64,000 nt of DNA from Atkinsonella hypoxylon (lineage: Eukaryota > Ascomycota > Sordariomycetes > Hypocreales > Clavicipitaceae): assembly GCA_000729835.1 (NCBI GenBank), contig JFHB01000145.1, positions 1-64,000 on the forward strand, given 5' to 3'. Shown in pieces: positions 1 through 12,614 of the stretch. Within the stretch, counting starts at the first letter, position 1; the number at the start of each line of letters is the position of its first letter. The position numbers and the translations under genes were made by a program. The notes below the pieces were generated by a model. It worked only from the letters and a program-made list of their open reading frames with translations, had not been told where the DNA came from and ran no database searches.

Positions 1-634
1 ATAAGATTAATACTTTTATTTTATAAAAAGCTAGTAAAAAAAACCCTAATATATTAAAGAGTAAAAATATCTTTTTACTATATATATTTACTATAATATT
101 TAATTAATCTAGTAAAGAGTATATATTTAGCATTACTATACTGTTAAGTAGCTTTATATTAACTATAACTTATTCTTTTCTTTTTATTAAGGTTTTAATC
201 TATACTATAAAGGCTAAGTAAGCTATAGCTACTAAGTTGTTTAAATATAATATCTTTCTACTTAAATATAGCTTATTATAAACCTTATCTAATTTAGCTT
301 TATCTTTAGCTCTTAGTAGGTAAATTTAGATAGATTTTAGCTGCTTCTACTATCTATTTACTAAATTTACTCTTATATACTAGTCTTTAGGTATAGAAAT
401 AATACCTCTATTACAATAAATATTATATTTATTTATTAAGTTAATAAGCTTAGCTATAACATTTAGGTTTAAGTTTTCTACCTTAACCTTATATTTATTG
501 TAAATATATAGTACTTTCTTAGAATAAGAGATTCTATATATAAAGATACTATTATTAACTTTCTTAGAGTTAAATCTACTACTATTACCTTTCTTCTACA
601 TTTTATAATCTTTTATAGGCAATAGACTATTATT
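1..634 (-). mobile_element. Gypsy-B' retrotransposon, left half (RT region), disrupted
   Basis: Read on the minus strand, this stretch aligns base by base, apart from transitions and a few other differences, with the plus-strand reverse transcriptase region of Gypsy-B further right: position 1 corresponds to about 58691 and position 634 to about 58062. It is therefore part of a pol gene of the same Gypsy family in opposite orientation. The sequence continues across the Copia-1a insertion at 53932-54509. The last five bases (630-634, TTATT) are the target duplication of Copia-1a and recur at 53932-53936. Frames contain many TAA/TAG codons, so the copy is dead. The element extends past the left window edge. 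Confidence 0.85.
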
Positions 635-1338
635 TATTGAAAATAATAGAGATTACAGGACTAGATAGAAGAGGGTAGTGGTCTCTTATATTTAGCACCT
701 GTAATTGCTCCTAGCAATTATTACGTAGTGGAAGCAGCAGCGACCTAAATCAAGCTGTAGTGTATAGTATAGATCACGTAGAGGCAATAGATAACTGTAA
801 TAGTAGTATCTTTATATTAAGAGCGCTGTAACGAACTTAGTGAGAGTAGGATCTTAAATCTTTCTAGTCCCTTATAGACCTACTAACTATATTAGCAGGC
901 TATAGTTGCTAGAAGGGGCTTGTAGACTACTTTATAATTTCTGCAAAAAGATTTACTATATAAAAACAAAAAAATCGACTTACGGCTATATAAATAAGAC
1001 GCCTATATGCACAATTTAACAAATTCCACTAATAACAAGCAACCCTTATAAGCAACTCTATCTAACAATTATACTATTAGATAGCCCTAATTCTTAGCTT
1101 TTAAATAGTATACTTCTTGAATTTCTACTATTGCTAGTTATAGAGAAAATCGCTGTTAAAGTTAACTATAGGTTAGGCAACTTTGCCTTAGTTAAATCTA
1201 AATGTTTTGCATCTAGTAACAGCAATATCTCTACTAAAAATCAACGTAATAAGACCTAGTTAGGGTTACGTAATAGAGCAACTAATAGGCAACTAGCAAG
1301 CATAAAAATAGGCTATATAGGGTAGCTTATTTTTAACA
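635..1338 (-). repeat. Copia-1a 3' LTR
   Basis: This 704-bp LTR reads TGTTAAAAATAAG to TTTTCAATA on the coding (minus) strand. The end TATTGAAAA on the plus strand was fixed by target duplications in three independent copies. A polypurine tract (CTAGAGGGAGTG on the minus strand) lies directly next to it at 1339-1350. A perfect hairpin TAATTGCTCCTAGCAATTA sits at 702-720 and is kept in every Copia-1 LTR of the window. Confidence 0.92.
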
Positions 1339-1439
1339 CTCCCTCTAGAAATATAAGAAGTAACTAGTTCTATAAGTAACTTAGCTCCTTTAAAGGATAT
1401 CTAAGTTAGAATTAACTAACGAAATACAGTACTAATAAT

Positions 1440-4400
1440 AGAACTAAATAACATAACTAATTCTAGCAATTCTAGGGTAGTTATAGTTAAATATAACTAG
1501 TTATTGTTAATTGTTTTTATTGTTTTCGATTTTTAACTGTTTTTCGTTGCTTTTTGATTTTTTTAAGTGTTTTTATTACTTTTATAAGCTAGCTAGAAAG
1601 CTCTAGTAACTTAATAAATTGTTAATGCTTTTAAATAGCAAAAGGCTTAGTTAGGCTATCTGCTAGCATCTAATTCGTATTAATATAACTAACCTTAGCT
1701 ATACCTTTACGAATCTTTTCCCTAATGTAGTTAAACTTTAAAAGGGTGTACTTAGTTCTACTATATAACGTTAGGTTGTAAGCAGTAACTATAGCACCTT
1801 AATTATTACACCTAATAGGAATAGGAGGGGTTAAAGGCAGCTTTATCTCCTTAAAAAGGCTGTAGAGCTACTTTAATTCCCTAATAGCTTTAGATAATGC
1901 ATTAGATTCTGCTTCTAAAGTGGAAAGAGCAATAGTACTAGCTTTTTTTGATTTCCAGCTAATAGGTCCACTAGCTAGCTTATATAGATAAGTATATGTT
2001 AATTTAGAAGAGACTTTATTACTAGCAAAATCGCTATTGTAATAACTAAGGAGGGTCTTTAAGACTTCTTTACAACTAATAGTAGTATTAGAAGACTTTT
2101 TAGAGGAAGACCCTGCTAAAGAGTGTAGACTAGAACGCTTATAAACGATAGCAAAGCTTCTAGTACCACCTAAGTACCAAAGGAGGTGCTTAGAGGCGTT
2201 TAGATGCTCTATATAGGGCTTAGCTAGGAAGGTTAATAGCTACTGAACGGAAAAAGCAATATCAGCCCTAGTTAGCAACATAAGGTACATTATAGTGCCT
2301 ATTATGCTCTAATAAAGCTTATAATTGGATTTTAAGAGAGGTTTTGTAACTAGTTGCTTTAGAATTCCCGGCTGTATAGGGATAGAAGCCGGCTTAGCAT
2401 TTAGCATTTTGAATCTTTCTAGGGCTTTAAGGATGTATTAAGATTAGTGGATTTTAATAGACCTTTTAGACCTATTACAGGTAATTTATACACCTAGAAA
2501 GAATTCTACTAGTCCTCTATCTTCTATTAGATAAGCTTGATTTAGTAGCTTTTTAAGCTTATTAATATATTGTAAATTAGGCCTAATTAGAAGACAGTTA
2601 TCTACATAAGTAGCAATATATGTAAATGTAGCTGGGTTATAAAAGACTGCTAGGTCTAATATAAGAGGTTTAAATCTATGCTTTTAAAGTAATTCTGTTA
2701 GAATTTACTGCTATTCTCTAGGACTTTACTTTAAACTATAGAGGGATTTTTCTAGCTTAATTACTTGCTCTTTAGAGAGCTTATAATTACAGCTTTTTAG
2801 TAGCTTAGCTACTAATAGCGTTGCTTCTGCAAATTTAACGAATCTATCTAGGATTTCTATATAAATAGCTTCCTTTAGTTTGCTATTTAAAAACGCTCCT
2901 ATAAAGTCGATTTGCTTAACTTCCTAGTTATTAAAAGCTGCAAGAGCTAATAATATACGCTAGCTAGAAGGAATACTAGTTGCAGTAAAGGTCTCTAGGT
3001 AATCTTAACCTTCTATTTGCATAAATCCCTTAGCAATAAGGCGGGCCTTATATTTAATAGAATTATTTTCTTTATCCTTTTTAAGCCTATAAATAAGCCT
3101 ATTCTTTAGAACTCTTTAGCCCTTAGGTACTTAGTCTTTCCCTATAAATTTAAAGGTTCTAGCAGCTAATAGCTGCTTAAATTCGCTATAGGTAGCTTCT
3201 ATCTAATGCTGCTTAGCAGAGCTTTTTAGGGCTTACTTCTACGTGTTAGGAAGTTTATCCTTATTACTATTAGAAGTAATAGCTGCTTTAGTCCTTGCCT
3301 TAAAGCATAGATCCTTAATTAAGGAAAATATGTCTCTATCTAAATCTATAGCATCAGCATTAGCTTCAGCTTCTATAGGTTCTATATTAGCCTAAGGGGC
3401 TTCTATAGATATAGGGGCTTTAGGGGCCTTTACAGCTTTTATAGGGTTGCTTAGTAGAAGAGCTTGATCTATAGGTTCTAGTGGATAATTCAGCACATCT
3501 AGATAAATAGGATAAGGATACTTAGGAGTATAATTATCCACTAATTTATCGATTTCTCCCTCTAAAGGATTATTCACTATAGAACTAATAGGAACCTTAG
3601 GGATGCCCTAAGAAATAGGGCCTATTTCTTCTATAATTTTAACAAAGCTAGTCTTAATAACAGCTTATTTAGAGGGAATATATATTAGATATATATTAGA
3701 ACCTAGCGTAGCTAAAAGTCTACTAGGAATAGTTCTTTTAGCTAGCTTCTGCAACCTAGATCTCTGTTCTAATAGGATTAGAACTTCGCAATAGGAGCCT
3801 ATAGCCCTTATTTTAGTAAAATCAGGCTTATAGGTCTTAGAAGGCTCTAAATTAGCTAGATATAGCTGTTTAGGACTTAGTAGTTTAGTACTATTCGCAG
3901 TAGTATTAACTAAATCTACTATAGCAGGAAGGATGTAAGACTATAGATATAAAGGTAATTGTAACCACTGTAGGGTAGCACGCAAACGGTCTAGAAGTAC
4001 CCTTATAGCTCTCTCTATTAGCTTATTCTGTTTGTAAATATAGAGGCAAGAGGTGCTAAAGCAAATACCCTTAGAAGATAGCTAAGCTTGCAACCTAGTA
4101 TTAATTTCTATACTACTATTAAAATAAAGGTGTTTAGGGTAGCAGTTATACTGGTTCTTTAATTCCTTAAAGAAGCCTTTAATATAGCTATAGAGAGTAG
4201 AACCCTCTTTATTAGCTAGATTAAAAGACTACTTATACCGTGATTTTCTATTAATTAGAAAAAGAACTAGAGGCCTCTTATTGTGCGATATAGGCTCTAT
4301 TTTAACAGTATCTCCCTCTATAATATCTAAACATCTAGGGGGGTTAGGAATAGCACGCTTACTAGGTCTTCTAATAGCTTTAGCTTGATTATAAGCTAGG

Positions 4401-4912
4401 CAGTTAAAATCCTTTTCCTTAATTTTCGAAAAATCAGGGATTTCTTTAGTAATAGAAGCAGTCTTCTTTAGTAAAGGGAGTCCTATATGCCCTAATCTAA
4501 CGTGCTAAGTAGCAGCTAATTCTAGGAGCTTCTTATAGGAAGAAGAAGCTATAGGGTTACTAGAATTATCATTAAAGCTAGCTTCCTGTTGCTCCCTATC
4601 TTGCTAGATCTCTTAAGAACTACAGGCCTCGTTTAAGGGATCTAGACGGCTATTTCCTCTAATATCCAGCAACTTAGGATTTAGACCTTCTAAATCCCTG
4701 TTATTAGAAGGAATCTAACTAGGAGCCCGTTTAGGAACTAGGGCTAATGGCTTTATAGCATCGTTATTGGTATTATCTTCTTCAAAATCAGATAATTCCT
4801 CGATTCGGCTATATTCCTCTAGATTAAAACTAGGCTGTTGAGGGATTTGAACCTCTATAGGATAACTAGCATTATAACCGCCATTATAACTATTGCTAGC
4901 CAGAAATCCTAT
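1440..4912 (-). pseudogene. Copia-1a pol, C-terminal part: integrase, RT, RNase H (inactivated)
   Basis: This is the downstream two thirds of a Copia polyprotein, read on the minus strand. The integrase zinc-binding region lies near 4500-4380: a His pair in HVRLGH is visible, then CLAY where a CxxC is expected, so the second Cys has become Tyr. The catalytic integrase core follows to about 3500. Reverse transcriptase covers about 3100-2200, and its YVDD box reads YVDN at 2597-2608, a G to A change that removes the second catalytic Asp. RNase H follows at about 2110-1650, ending in an ADSLTKPL motif and a Lys/Asn-rich tail. Frames carry many TAA/TAG codons. The 5' part of the same gene is at 50353-52273. 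Exact end is approximate. Confidence 0.85.
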
Positions 4913-5393
4913 TTTGTCGTCTCAAAACCAAACCCCTAAATAACCATGCAGCCTACACTAAAGTAGGTGACAATGTAGCGCACGTTAAGATCGAAGAGGA
5001 TCGGCAGAGAGCGAGATATTTATTAGTGTATACTATTAAGCAATAGCAGGCAAGAAGATTAAATAGTTAGAAAAGGCAGAAATAAAATATTAATTGTAGC
5101 TTAAAAGATATATACATATAAAAGGAGCTAAATATGCTAAAGAGTTAGGGAAAGTGTTACTAGCAGTAAAGTAATGTCTCTTAAGCGTTAAGTGTTATAA
5201 ATTAAAGTAGGCTAAAAGATATTAATTAATTAAAAAGAGCTAAGGCTAAAAAGAGCTAGCAAAAGCTGCTTACGCACTTGCTTAAACTATTTAGATATCT
5301 AGGTAATACACACTCTTATAGAGAAAAATCTATATATAGCATCCCTTATAAAGCTAATATAAGAGCATAAGAGAGTAACTCTGCTGCAACACA
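4913..5393 (-). repeat. Gypsy-M outer copy 3' LTR
   Basis: This 481-bp LTR begins TTTGTCGTCTC on the plus strand and ends GCAACACA. On the coding strand it starts TGTGT. The polypurine tract CTAGAGAGGTAT (minus strand) abuts it at 5394-5405. The first ~150 bp, which face the outside of the element, keep CG- and CA-containing sequence that the matching part of the partner LTR at 49872 has lost. Confidence 0.9.
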
Positions 5394-5438
5394 ATACCTC
5401 TCTAGTTATAAATAAGCTTATAAAGCAAGACTTATAAG

Positions 5439-6144
5439 TATTGAAAATAATAGGGATTACAGGACTAGATATCTAAGAGGGTAGTGGTCTCTTAGATTTA
5501 GCACCTGTAATTGCTCCTAGCAATTATCACGTAGTGGAAGCAGCAGCAGCCTAAATCAAGCTGTAGTGTATAGTATAGATCACGTAGAGGCAATAGATAA
5601 CTGTAATAGTAGTATCTTTATATTAAGAGCGCTGTAACAAACTTGGTGAGGGTAGGATCTCGAATCTTTCCAGTCCCTTATAGACCTACTAACTATATTA
5701 GCAGGCTGTAGTCGCTAAAAGGGGCTTATAGGCTACTTTATAATTTCCGCAAAAAGATTTACTATATAAAAACAAAAAAATCGACTTACAGCTATACAAA
5801 CGAGACGCCTATATGCACAATTTAATAAATTCCACTAATAACAAGCAACCCTTATAAGCAACTCTATCCAACAATTATACTATTAGATAGCCCTAATTCT
5901 TAGCTTTTAAATAGTATACTTCTTGAATTTCTACTATTGCTAGTTGTAGAGAAAATCGCAGTTAAAGTTAACTATAGGTTAGGCAACTTTGCCTTAGTTA
6001 AATCTAGATATTTTGCATCTAGTAACAGCAATATCTCTACTAAAAATTAACGTAACAAAACCTAGTTAGGGTTACGTAATAGAGCAACTAATAGGCAACT
6101 AGTAAGCATAAAAATAGGCTATACAGGGTAGCTTATTTTTAACA
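5439..6144 (-). repeat. Copia-1b 3' LTR
   Basis: This 706-bp LTR is paired with 12615-13320. The polypurine tract CTAGAGGGAGTG (minus strand) lies at 6145-6156. Its inner end reads TACGTA where the outer end of the partner keeps CACGTG (13249-13254). Confidence 0.93.
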
Positions 6145-6245
6145 CTCCCTCTAGAAATGTAAGAAGTAACTAGTTCTACAAGCAACTTAGCTCCTTTAAA
6201 GGATATCTAAGTTAGAATTAACTAACGAAATACAGTACTAATAAT

Positions 6246-9200
6246 AGAACTAAATAATATAACTAATAACATAACTAATTCCAGCAATTCCAGGGTAGTT
6301 ATAGTTAAATATAACTAGTTATTGTTGATTGTTTTTGTTGTTTTCGATTTTTAACTGTTTTTCGTTGCTTTTCGATTTTTTGAGTGTTTTTGTTGCTTTT
6401 ATAAGCTAACTAGAAAGCTCTAGTAACTTAATGAATTGTTGATGCTTTTAAATAGCAAGAGGCTTAGTTAGGCTATCTGCTGGCATCTAATTTATATTAA
6501 TATAACTAACCTTAGCTATACCTTTACGAATCTTTTCCCTAATGTAGTTAAACTTTAAAAGGGTATGCTTAGTTCTACTATATAACGTTAGGTTGTAAGC
6601 AGTAACTATAGCGCCTTAATTATTACACCTAATAGGAATAGGAGGGGTTAAAGGCAGCTTTATCTCCTTAAAAAGGCTGTAGAGCTACTCTAATTCCCTA
6701 ATAGCTTCTAATAATGCATTAGATTCTGCTTCTAAGGTAGAAAGGGCAATAGTACTAGCTTTTTTCGATTTCTAGCTAATAGGTCTACTAGCTAGCTTAT
6801 ATAGATAAGTATAGGTTAATTTAGAAGAGACTTTATCACTAGTAAAATCGCTATTGCAATAACTAAGGAGGGTCTTAAGTACTTCTTTAGAGCTAGAAGC
6901 TTTAGAAGAGGACCCTATAGGGTGTAGACTAGAATGCTTATAAATAATGGCAAAGCTTCTAGTACCACTTAAGTACCTTAGGAGGTGCTTAGAGGCGTTT
7001 AGGTGCTCTATATAGGGCTTAGCTAGAAAGGTTAATAGCTACTGAACGGAAAAAGCAATATTAGCTCTAGTTAGCAACATTAGGTACATTATAGTGCCTA
7101 TTATGCTCTAATAAAGCTTATAATTGGATTTTAAGAGAAGTTTTATAACTAGTTACTTTAGAATTCCCGGCTGTATAGGGATAGAAGCTAGCTTAGCATC
7201 TAGCATTTTAAATCTTTCTAGTACTTTAAGGATGTATTAAGATTAGTGGATTTTAATAGACCTTTTAGACCTATTATAGGTGATTTGTACACCTAGAAAG
7301 AATTCTGCTGGTCCTCTATCTTCTATTAGATAGGCTTGATTTAGTAGCTTTTTAAGCTTATTAATATATTGTAAATTAGGCCTAATTAGAAGACAGTTAT
7401 CTATATAAGTAGCAATATATGTAGATGTAGCTAGGTTATAAAAGACTGCTAGGTCTAATATAAGAGGTTTAAATCTATGCTTTTAAAGTAATTCTGTTAG
7501 AATTTACTGCTATTCTCTAGGACTTTGCTTTAAACTATAGAGGGATTTTTCTAGCTTAATTACTTAGTCTTTAGAAGGCCTGTAATTACAGCTTTTTAGT
7601 AGCTTAGCTACTAATAGCGATGCTTGCTCTGCAAATTTAACGAATCTATCTAGGATTTCTATATAAATAGCTTCTTTTAGCTTGCTATTTAAAAACGCTC
7701 CTATAAAGTCGATTTACTTGACTTCCTAGTTATTAAAAGCTGCAAGAGCTAATAATATACGCTAGCTAGAAGGAATACTAGTTGCAGTAAAGGTTTCTAG
7801 GTGATCTTAACCTTCTATTTGCATAAATCCCTTAGCAATAAGGCAGGCCTTATATTTTATAGGATTATTTTCTTTATCCTTTTTTAGCCTATAGATAAGC
7901 CTATTCTTTAGAACTCTTTAGCCCTTAGGTACTTAGTCTTTCCCTATAAATTTAAAAGTTCCAGCAGCTAATAGCTGCTTAAATTTGCTATAGGTAGCTT
8001 CTATCTAATGCTGCTTAGTAGAGCTTTTTAGGGCTTGCTTCTACGTATTAGGAAGTTCATCCTTATTACTATTAGAAGTAATAGCTGCTTTAGTCCTTGC
8101 CTTAAAGCATAGATCCTTAATTAAGGAAAATATATCTCTATCTAAATCTATAGCATTAGCATTAGCTTTAGCTTCTATAGGTTCTATATTAGCCTAAGGG
8201 GCTTCTATAGATATAGGGGCTTTAGGGGCCTCTATAGCTTCTATAGAGTTGCTTAGTAGAAGAGCTTAATTTTCTACAGGTTCTAGTGGATAATTTAGCA
8301 CATCTAGATAACTAGGATAAGGATACTTAGGAGTATAATTATCTTCTAATTGCTGCTAGTTATTAATTTCTCCCTCTAAAGGATTATCCACTATAGAACT
8401 AATAGGAACCTTAGGGATGCCCTATGAAATAGGACCTATTCCTTCTATAATTTTAACGAAGCTAGTCTTTATAACAGCTTATTTAGAGGGGATATATATT
8501 AAATATACATTAGAACCTAGCGTAGCTAAAAGTCTACTAGGAATAGTTCTTTTAGCTAGCTTCTGCAACCTAGATCTCTGTTCTAATAGGATTAGAACTT
8601 CGCAATAGGAGCCTATAGCTCTAATTTTAGAAAAATTAGGCTTATAGGTCTTAGAAGGCTCTAAATTAGCTAAATATAGCTGTTTAGGACTTAGTAGTTT
8701 AGTACTATTTACAGTAGTATTAACTAAATCTATTATAGCAGGAAGGATATAAGACTATAGATATAGAGGTAGTTATAACCACTGTAGGGTAGCACGTAAA
8801 CGGTCTAGAAGTACCCTTATAGCTCTCTCTATTAGCCTATTCTATTTGTAAATATAGGGGCAAGAGGTGCTAAAGTAAATACCCTTAGAAGATAGCTAAG
8901 TTACAACCTAGTATTAATTTCTGTACTACTATCAAAATAAAGGTGTTTAGGGTAGCAGTTATACTGGTTTTTTAATTCCTTAAAGAAGCCTTTAATATAG
9001 CTATAGAGAGTAGAACCCTCTTTATTAGCTAGATTAAAAGACTACTTATACTGTAATTTTCTATTAATTAGAAAAAGAACTAGAGGCCTCTTATTGTGCA
9101 GTATAGGCTCTATTTTAACGGTATCTCTCTCTATAATATCTAAACATCTAGGGGGGTTAAGAATAGCATGCTTACTAGGTCTTCTAACAGCTTTAGCTTA

Positions 9201-11654
9201 GTTGCAAGCTAGGCAGTTAAAATCCTTTTCCTTGATTTTTGTAAAATTAGGAATACCTTTAGTAATAGAAGCAGTCTTCTTTAGTAAAGGGAGTCCTATA
9301 TGCCCTAATCTAACATGCTAAGTAGCAGCTAATTCTAGGAGCTTTTTATAGGAAGAAGAAGCAGTAATAGGAGAATTACTACTAGAATTATCATTAGAGC
9401 TAGCTTCCTGTTGCTCTCTATCTTGCTAGATCTCTTAAGAACTACGGGCCTTATTTAAGGGATCTAGACGGCTATTTCCTCTAATATCTAGCAACTTAGG
9501 ATTTAGACCTTCTAAATCCCTGTTATTAGAAGGAATCTAACTAGGAGCCCGTTTAGGAACTAGGGCTAATGGCTCTATAGCATCGTTATTAGTATTATCT
9601 TCTTTAAAATTAGATAATTCCTCGATTTAGCTATATTCCTCTGGATTAAAACTAGGCTGTTAAGGGATTTAAACCTCTATAGAATAACTAGCATTATAAC
9701 CGCTATTATAACTATTGCTAGCTAGAAATCCTATATAAGAGAGATTAGCGTGGTTTTTATACACTCTAGGGGTCTCTTGCCCCTTAAGCTGTAGAAAGAA
9801 ACTATGCTTTTTAGGATTTAGAAGCCTACAGCAGCTTCTATTAGCTAGAAATAGCTAATTTCTAAGGAGAGTGCCCCCTGTTAAATAGTGCTTTAGACTA
9901 CTAATTAGGTTAGTATCTAAACCTAGGCAATATAGAGCATCCTTTAGAGCTAAAGGCCTGTATTTAGCTGGATTTGTACTAACTAGTACCTAGAATACAG
10001 CAGTTCCCTGTCCTTTAGGATAAATAGGACCTCCTCTAGTAGCAATAGGCGCGGTTTTACCCTTTTTTATAGGCTTAAAAGTCCTAAAAAATGCCTTATT
10101 GTTAACTATATAATAGGTAGAACCTGTATTGTATAGTAAGGAGTTTTTAATTATTCTATTAGAATAATTAAAAGAAGGGGTATTATTACTAGTAGTACTA
10201 GTATCACTAGTTGTAGATTCTGTATCTAAATCGTAAGAATTAACACTACTAAAACTGCTAGATTCACTATTAGAATCTATAGTATCCTAGTTGCTAGTAG
10301 ATAGGGTATAACAACCTATAGCAAAAGCAGCTTCTCTATCCTTATTTCTAGAATTTTTATTACTTCTTCTTCGGCCCTTCCACTTCTTTTTATTCTTAGA
10401 GGCTTTATCTGTATCTTTTTCTTTAGAGGCATTAGAATCGTTAGAATTAGAATCGGAATTCTTCTTCTAATTAGGAGGATTCTTTCCTTAATTAGCCTTA
10501 TTATTAGAACTATTAGAATTAGAAGCTTTATAACTAAGAGCCTTAGATATAGAGGAGCTTTTATCTCTTTGTTCTTCTAATAAATTAGCTATAAGGAACT
10601 ATAAATTTAGCATTTTTACAGATAGACCTTATGCTCTAGCAGCTCTAATAGAATATTGCTGCCTTTTAGCCCAGCTAGAGAAGGTCTTCTTTAAAGCATT
10701 AATATAATAATTTACCTAGTCAATAGAATTAATAGCTACACTACAGAGCTGTAATCTAGCTAGTAAATTATTAAATTCAGCATTAAAGGCCTCTAAAGAT
10801 CCCTTATAGTTCGAAAACGATAAGTTGTAATAACTAGTATATAGCGTACTACGTTGTATTTTAGCACTCTGCAAATATTGCTTAACTAGAACGTTATAGG
10901 CATCTACAGGGGACTTATGCCAGCTTATAGCAGCTTAAGGTCCAGATTGGCAACTATCTCTTATAATTATAAGGATAATAGCTTGTTCTAAATCTACTAA
11001 AGTACTAGCTATACTAGGATTATTAATAAATTAAAGGAATCCTAGGGCCCTAAATTAAATAGTTAAAGCTTGCTTCTACTGTTTAAAATTTTTAGGGCCT
11101 TTTAGCTTAGCAGCCTCTAGAATTAAGTAGACCTTCTTATTTAGCTCTTTTATAGTGCCTTTATTAAAAGCAGGCAGAAAAGTAGCACTATTAGAACTAG
11201 AAGGTTTAGGGACTTCAAAAGAGACTTTAGAAGCTCTTTTAGAAGTAATAGAATCTACTACCTTAGAGGGAGACCTAATAGAGAGATTACCTATAGATGT
11301 AATTATAGTATCTAATTTACTTAGTAAATTAGCTATATTACCTTTATTTTAGCTTTGTTTTGCTTCACTATACCTAATAAATCTATTTAGGGTCTCTTGT
11401 TGCTTATCTATTTAAGCTTTTAGATTAGCTTAAACATTATAGACTTACACTACTCTTTTAGAAGCTAATCTAGCTTCTTTTAGAGCCTTCTTAGCTGTAT
11501 AATCTTCTTTATTAGAAGAGAAATCTACTGGCTGAGGGGGGGACCTTGCTGGACTAGGAAAGCTAGTAGCAGCAGCTGGATTAGCTGGTGTACTAGAACT
11601 ACTACCCTATTCAGGGCTTATGCTCTTTCCCTTGCCTGTTCCTTTTGGTGCTAT
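6246..11654 (-). pseudogene. Copia-1b gag-pol polyprotein (inactivated)
   Basis: This is a single long Copia frame of about 1,750 codons on the minus strand, broken by many TAA/TAG codons. The initiator ATG seen in Copia-1a (52273) is ATA here at 11654, a G to A loss. Order: gag with a basic, Ser/Pro-rich start (11654 to about 10500), a Lys/Ser/Asn-rich linker, and protease with NTGS in place of DTGS near 10110-10140. The integrase zinc region has HVRLGH and CLAC near 9310-9180 and is followed by the integrase core. RT has YIDN at 7396-7407 in place of YVDD. RNase H follows at about 6900-6450 with an ADSLTKPL-like motif, then a Lys/Gln/Asn tail. Two active sites (protease Asp, second RT Asp) are lost by G to A changes. 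The C-terminal boundary is approximate. Confidence 0.85.
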
Positions 11655-12600
11655 TTTTAAGGATTTTAATAGCTAATTTAACGCTCTTTATAGCTAATTA
11701 TAGCTTAAATTACAGTGGAAAAGGTAGTAAATAACAGTAATAACCTCTACTAGATATCAATAGATTGCTCTATTATAGGCCTAGAAGTGCCCTATATCTT
11801 TAGAAATTATACTGAGATTTTTCTCCAATTTCTTTTGTAATAGGTATAACGGGCTCTAAAGGCTGCGTTATATCGCGATCTATATATGTATACAATTTAT
11901 ATAGCAGACTAGATTAATAAGCGGTCGCAAGGGGCACAAAACATAGGTTCTAGCTATTTTTAGCCAAAAAATTCAGGAGATTCTTCTCCAATTAGGTTCT
12001 AATAAATTAGTGGAGACCTAGGCACAGCTAATTTAGGGATATCCAGCTAATTCCTACTTCAAAATCCTAACTAGTGGGATTACTATATAAATTAATTCTG
12101 CAACCGAAAATATAGGAATATCTACAACAAGAGCTGTTAGGCGTACACTATAAATTGTAGTATAGCTACTAACAGAGGTGCACAGGGTGCACGATATATA
12201 AGATAACAGCATAACAATAAGCGATGTAGTGCAGCGCTAAGCTTATTTCTTAATAGAAATAATTGATTAGGTAGTGCCTAATAAAACGATTTGCAGTGCG
12301 AATGTAATGTATGCAGATGTGTATATTTTGATGTTGCGCAACAATAGAACCTAGCTATTAAGAATAGCTTTAAAAGTGTGTATATATAGGGTGTATAGAG
12401 TGCAGGAGGCACAGGGTGGGCAGAATGAAAACACTAGTATAGTGGCTGGCGATGTATGTGCAGTAGGTATTAATAGCTTCCAGCAAGCTACTAATTTTTA
12501 GCAGCAATAGCTACTAGCGCAGGTCTTAATATAGCTTCTAGTAGGTAATACAGTACACAATAGTAGATTTCAGCGGGCTAACAGCTTGCAGATAGGTCTT
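11655..12600 (-). other. Copia-1b 5' leader, non-coding, with stem-loops
   Basis: About 0.95 kb separate the primer site from the gag start. I see no reading frame in it. It carries the same inverted repeats as the other copies: outer stem CTGTTAG (12134-12140) and CTAACAG (12169-12175) enclosing a smaller hairpin, here with one C to T mismatch. A role in RNA packaging or dimerisation is inference from position. Confidence 0.6.
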
Positions 12601-12614
12601 CCGGGCTTATAACC
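12601..12614 (-). promoter_or_regulatory. Copia-1b primer-binding site (tRNA anticodon-arm type)
   Basis: The plus-strand sequence CCGGGCTTATAACC lies immediately next to the 5' LTR. It has the form of a tRNA anticodon arm (GGG stem, 7-nt loop CTTATAA, CC of the returning stem). Priming by an internal fragment of the initiator Met tRNA is known for Drosophila copia and related elements. A fungal initiator arm would read CTCATAA, so one C to T difference exists, which fits RIP at CA. Confidence 0.7.

Noticed and set aside
3392..3577. 61-codon minus-strand open frame
   Set aside because: It is an open piece of the Copia-1a polyprotein linker, not a separate gene. The same applies to 26692-27003.
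8417..8608. Plus-strand frame repeated at 26633-26878
   Set aside because: Antisense to the Copia-1 integrase. Repetition reflects the element copies, not a conserved gene.
11155..11352. Plus-strand frame repeated at 29423-29614 and 51777-51977
   Set aside because: Antisense shadow of Copia-1 gag, present because all three copies share the sequence.
12601..12614. Partial tRNA gene
   Set aside because: Only the anticodon arm is present, always abutting an LTR. It is a primer-binding site.
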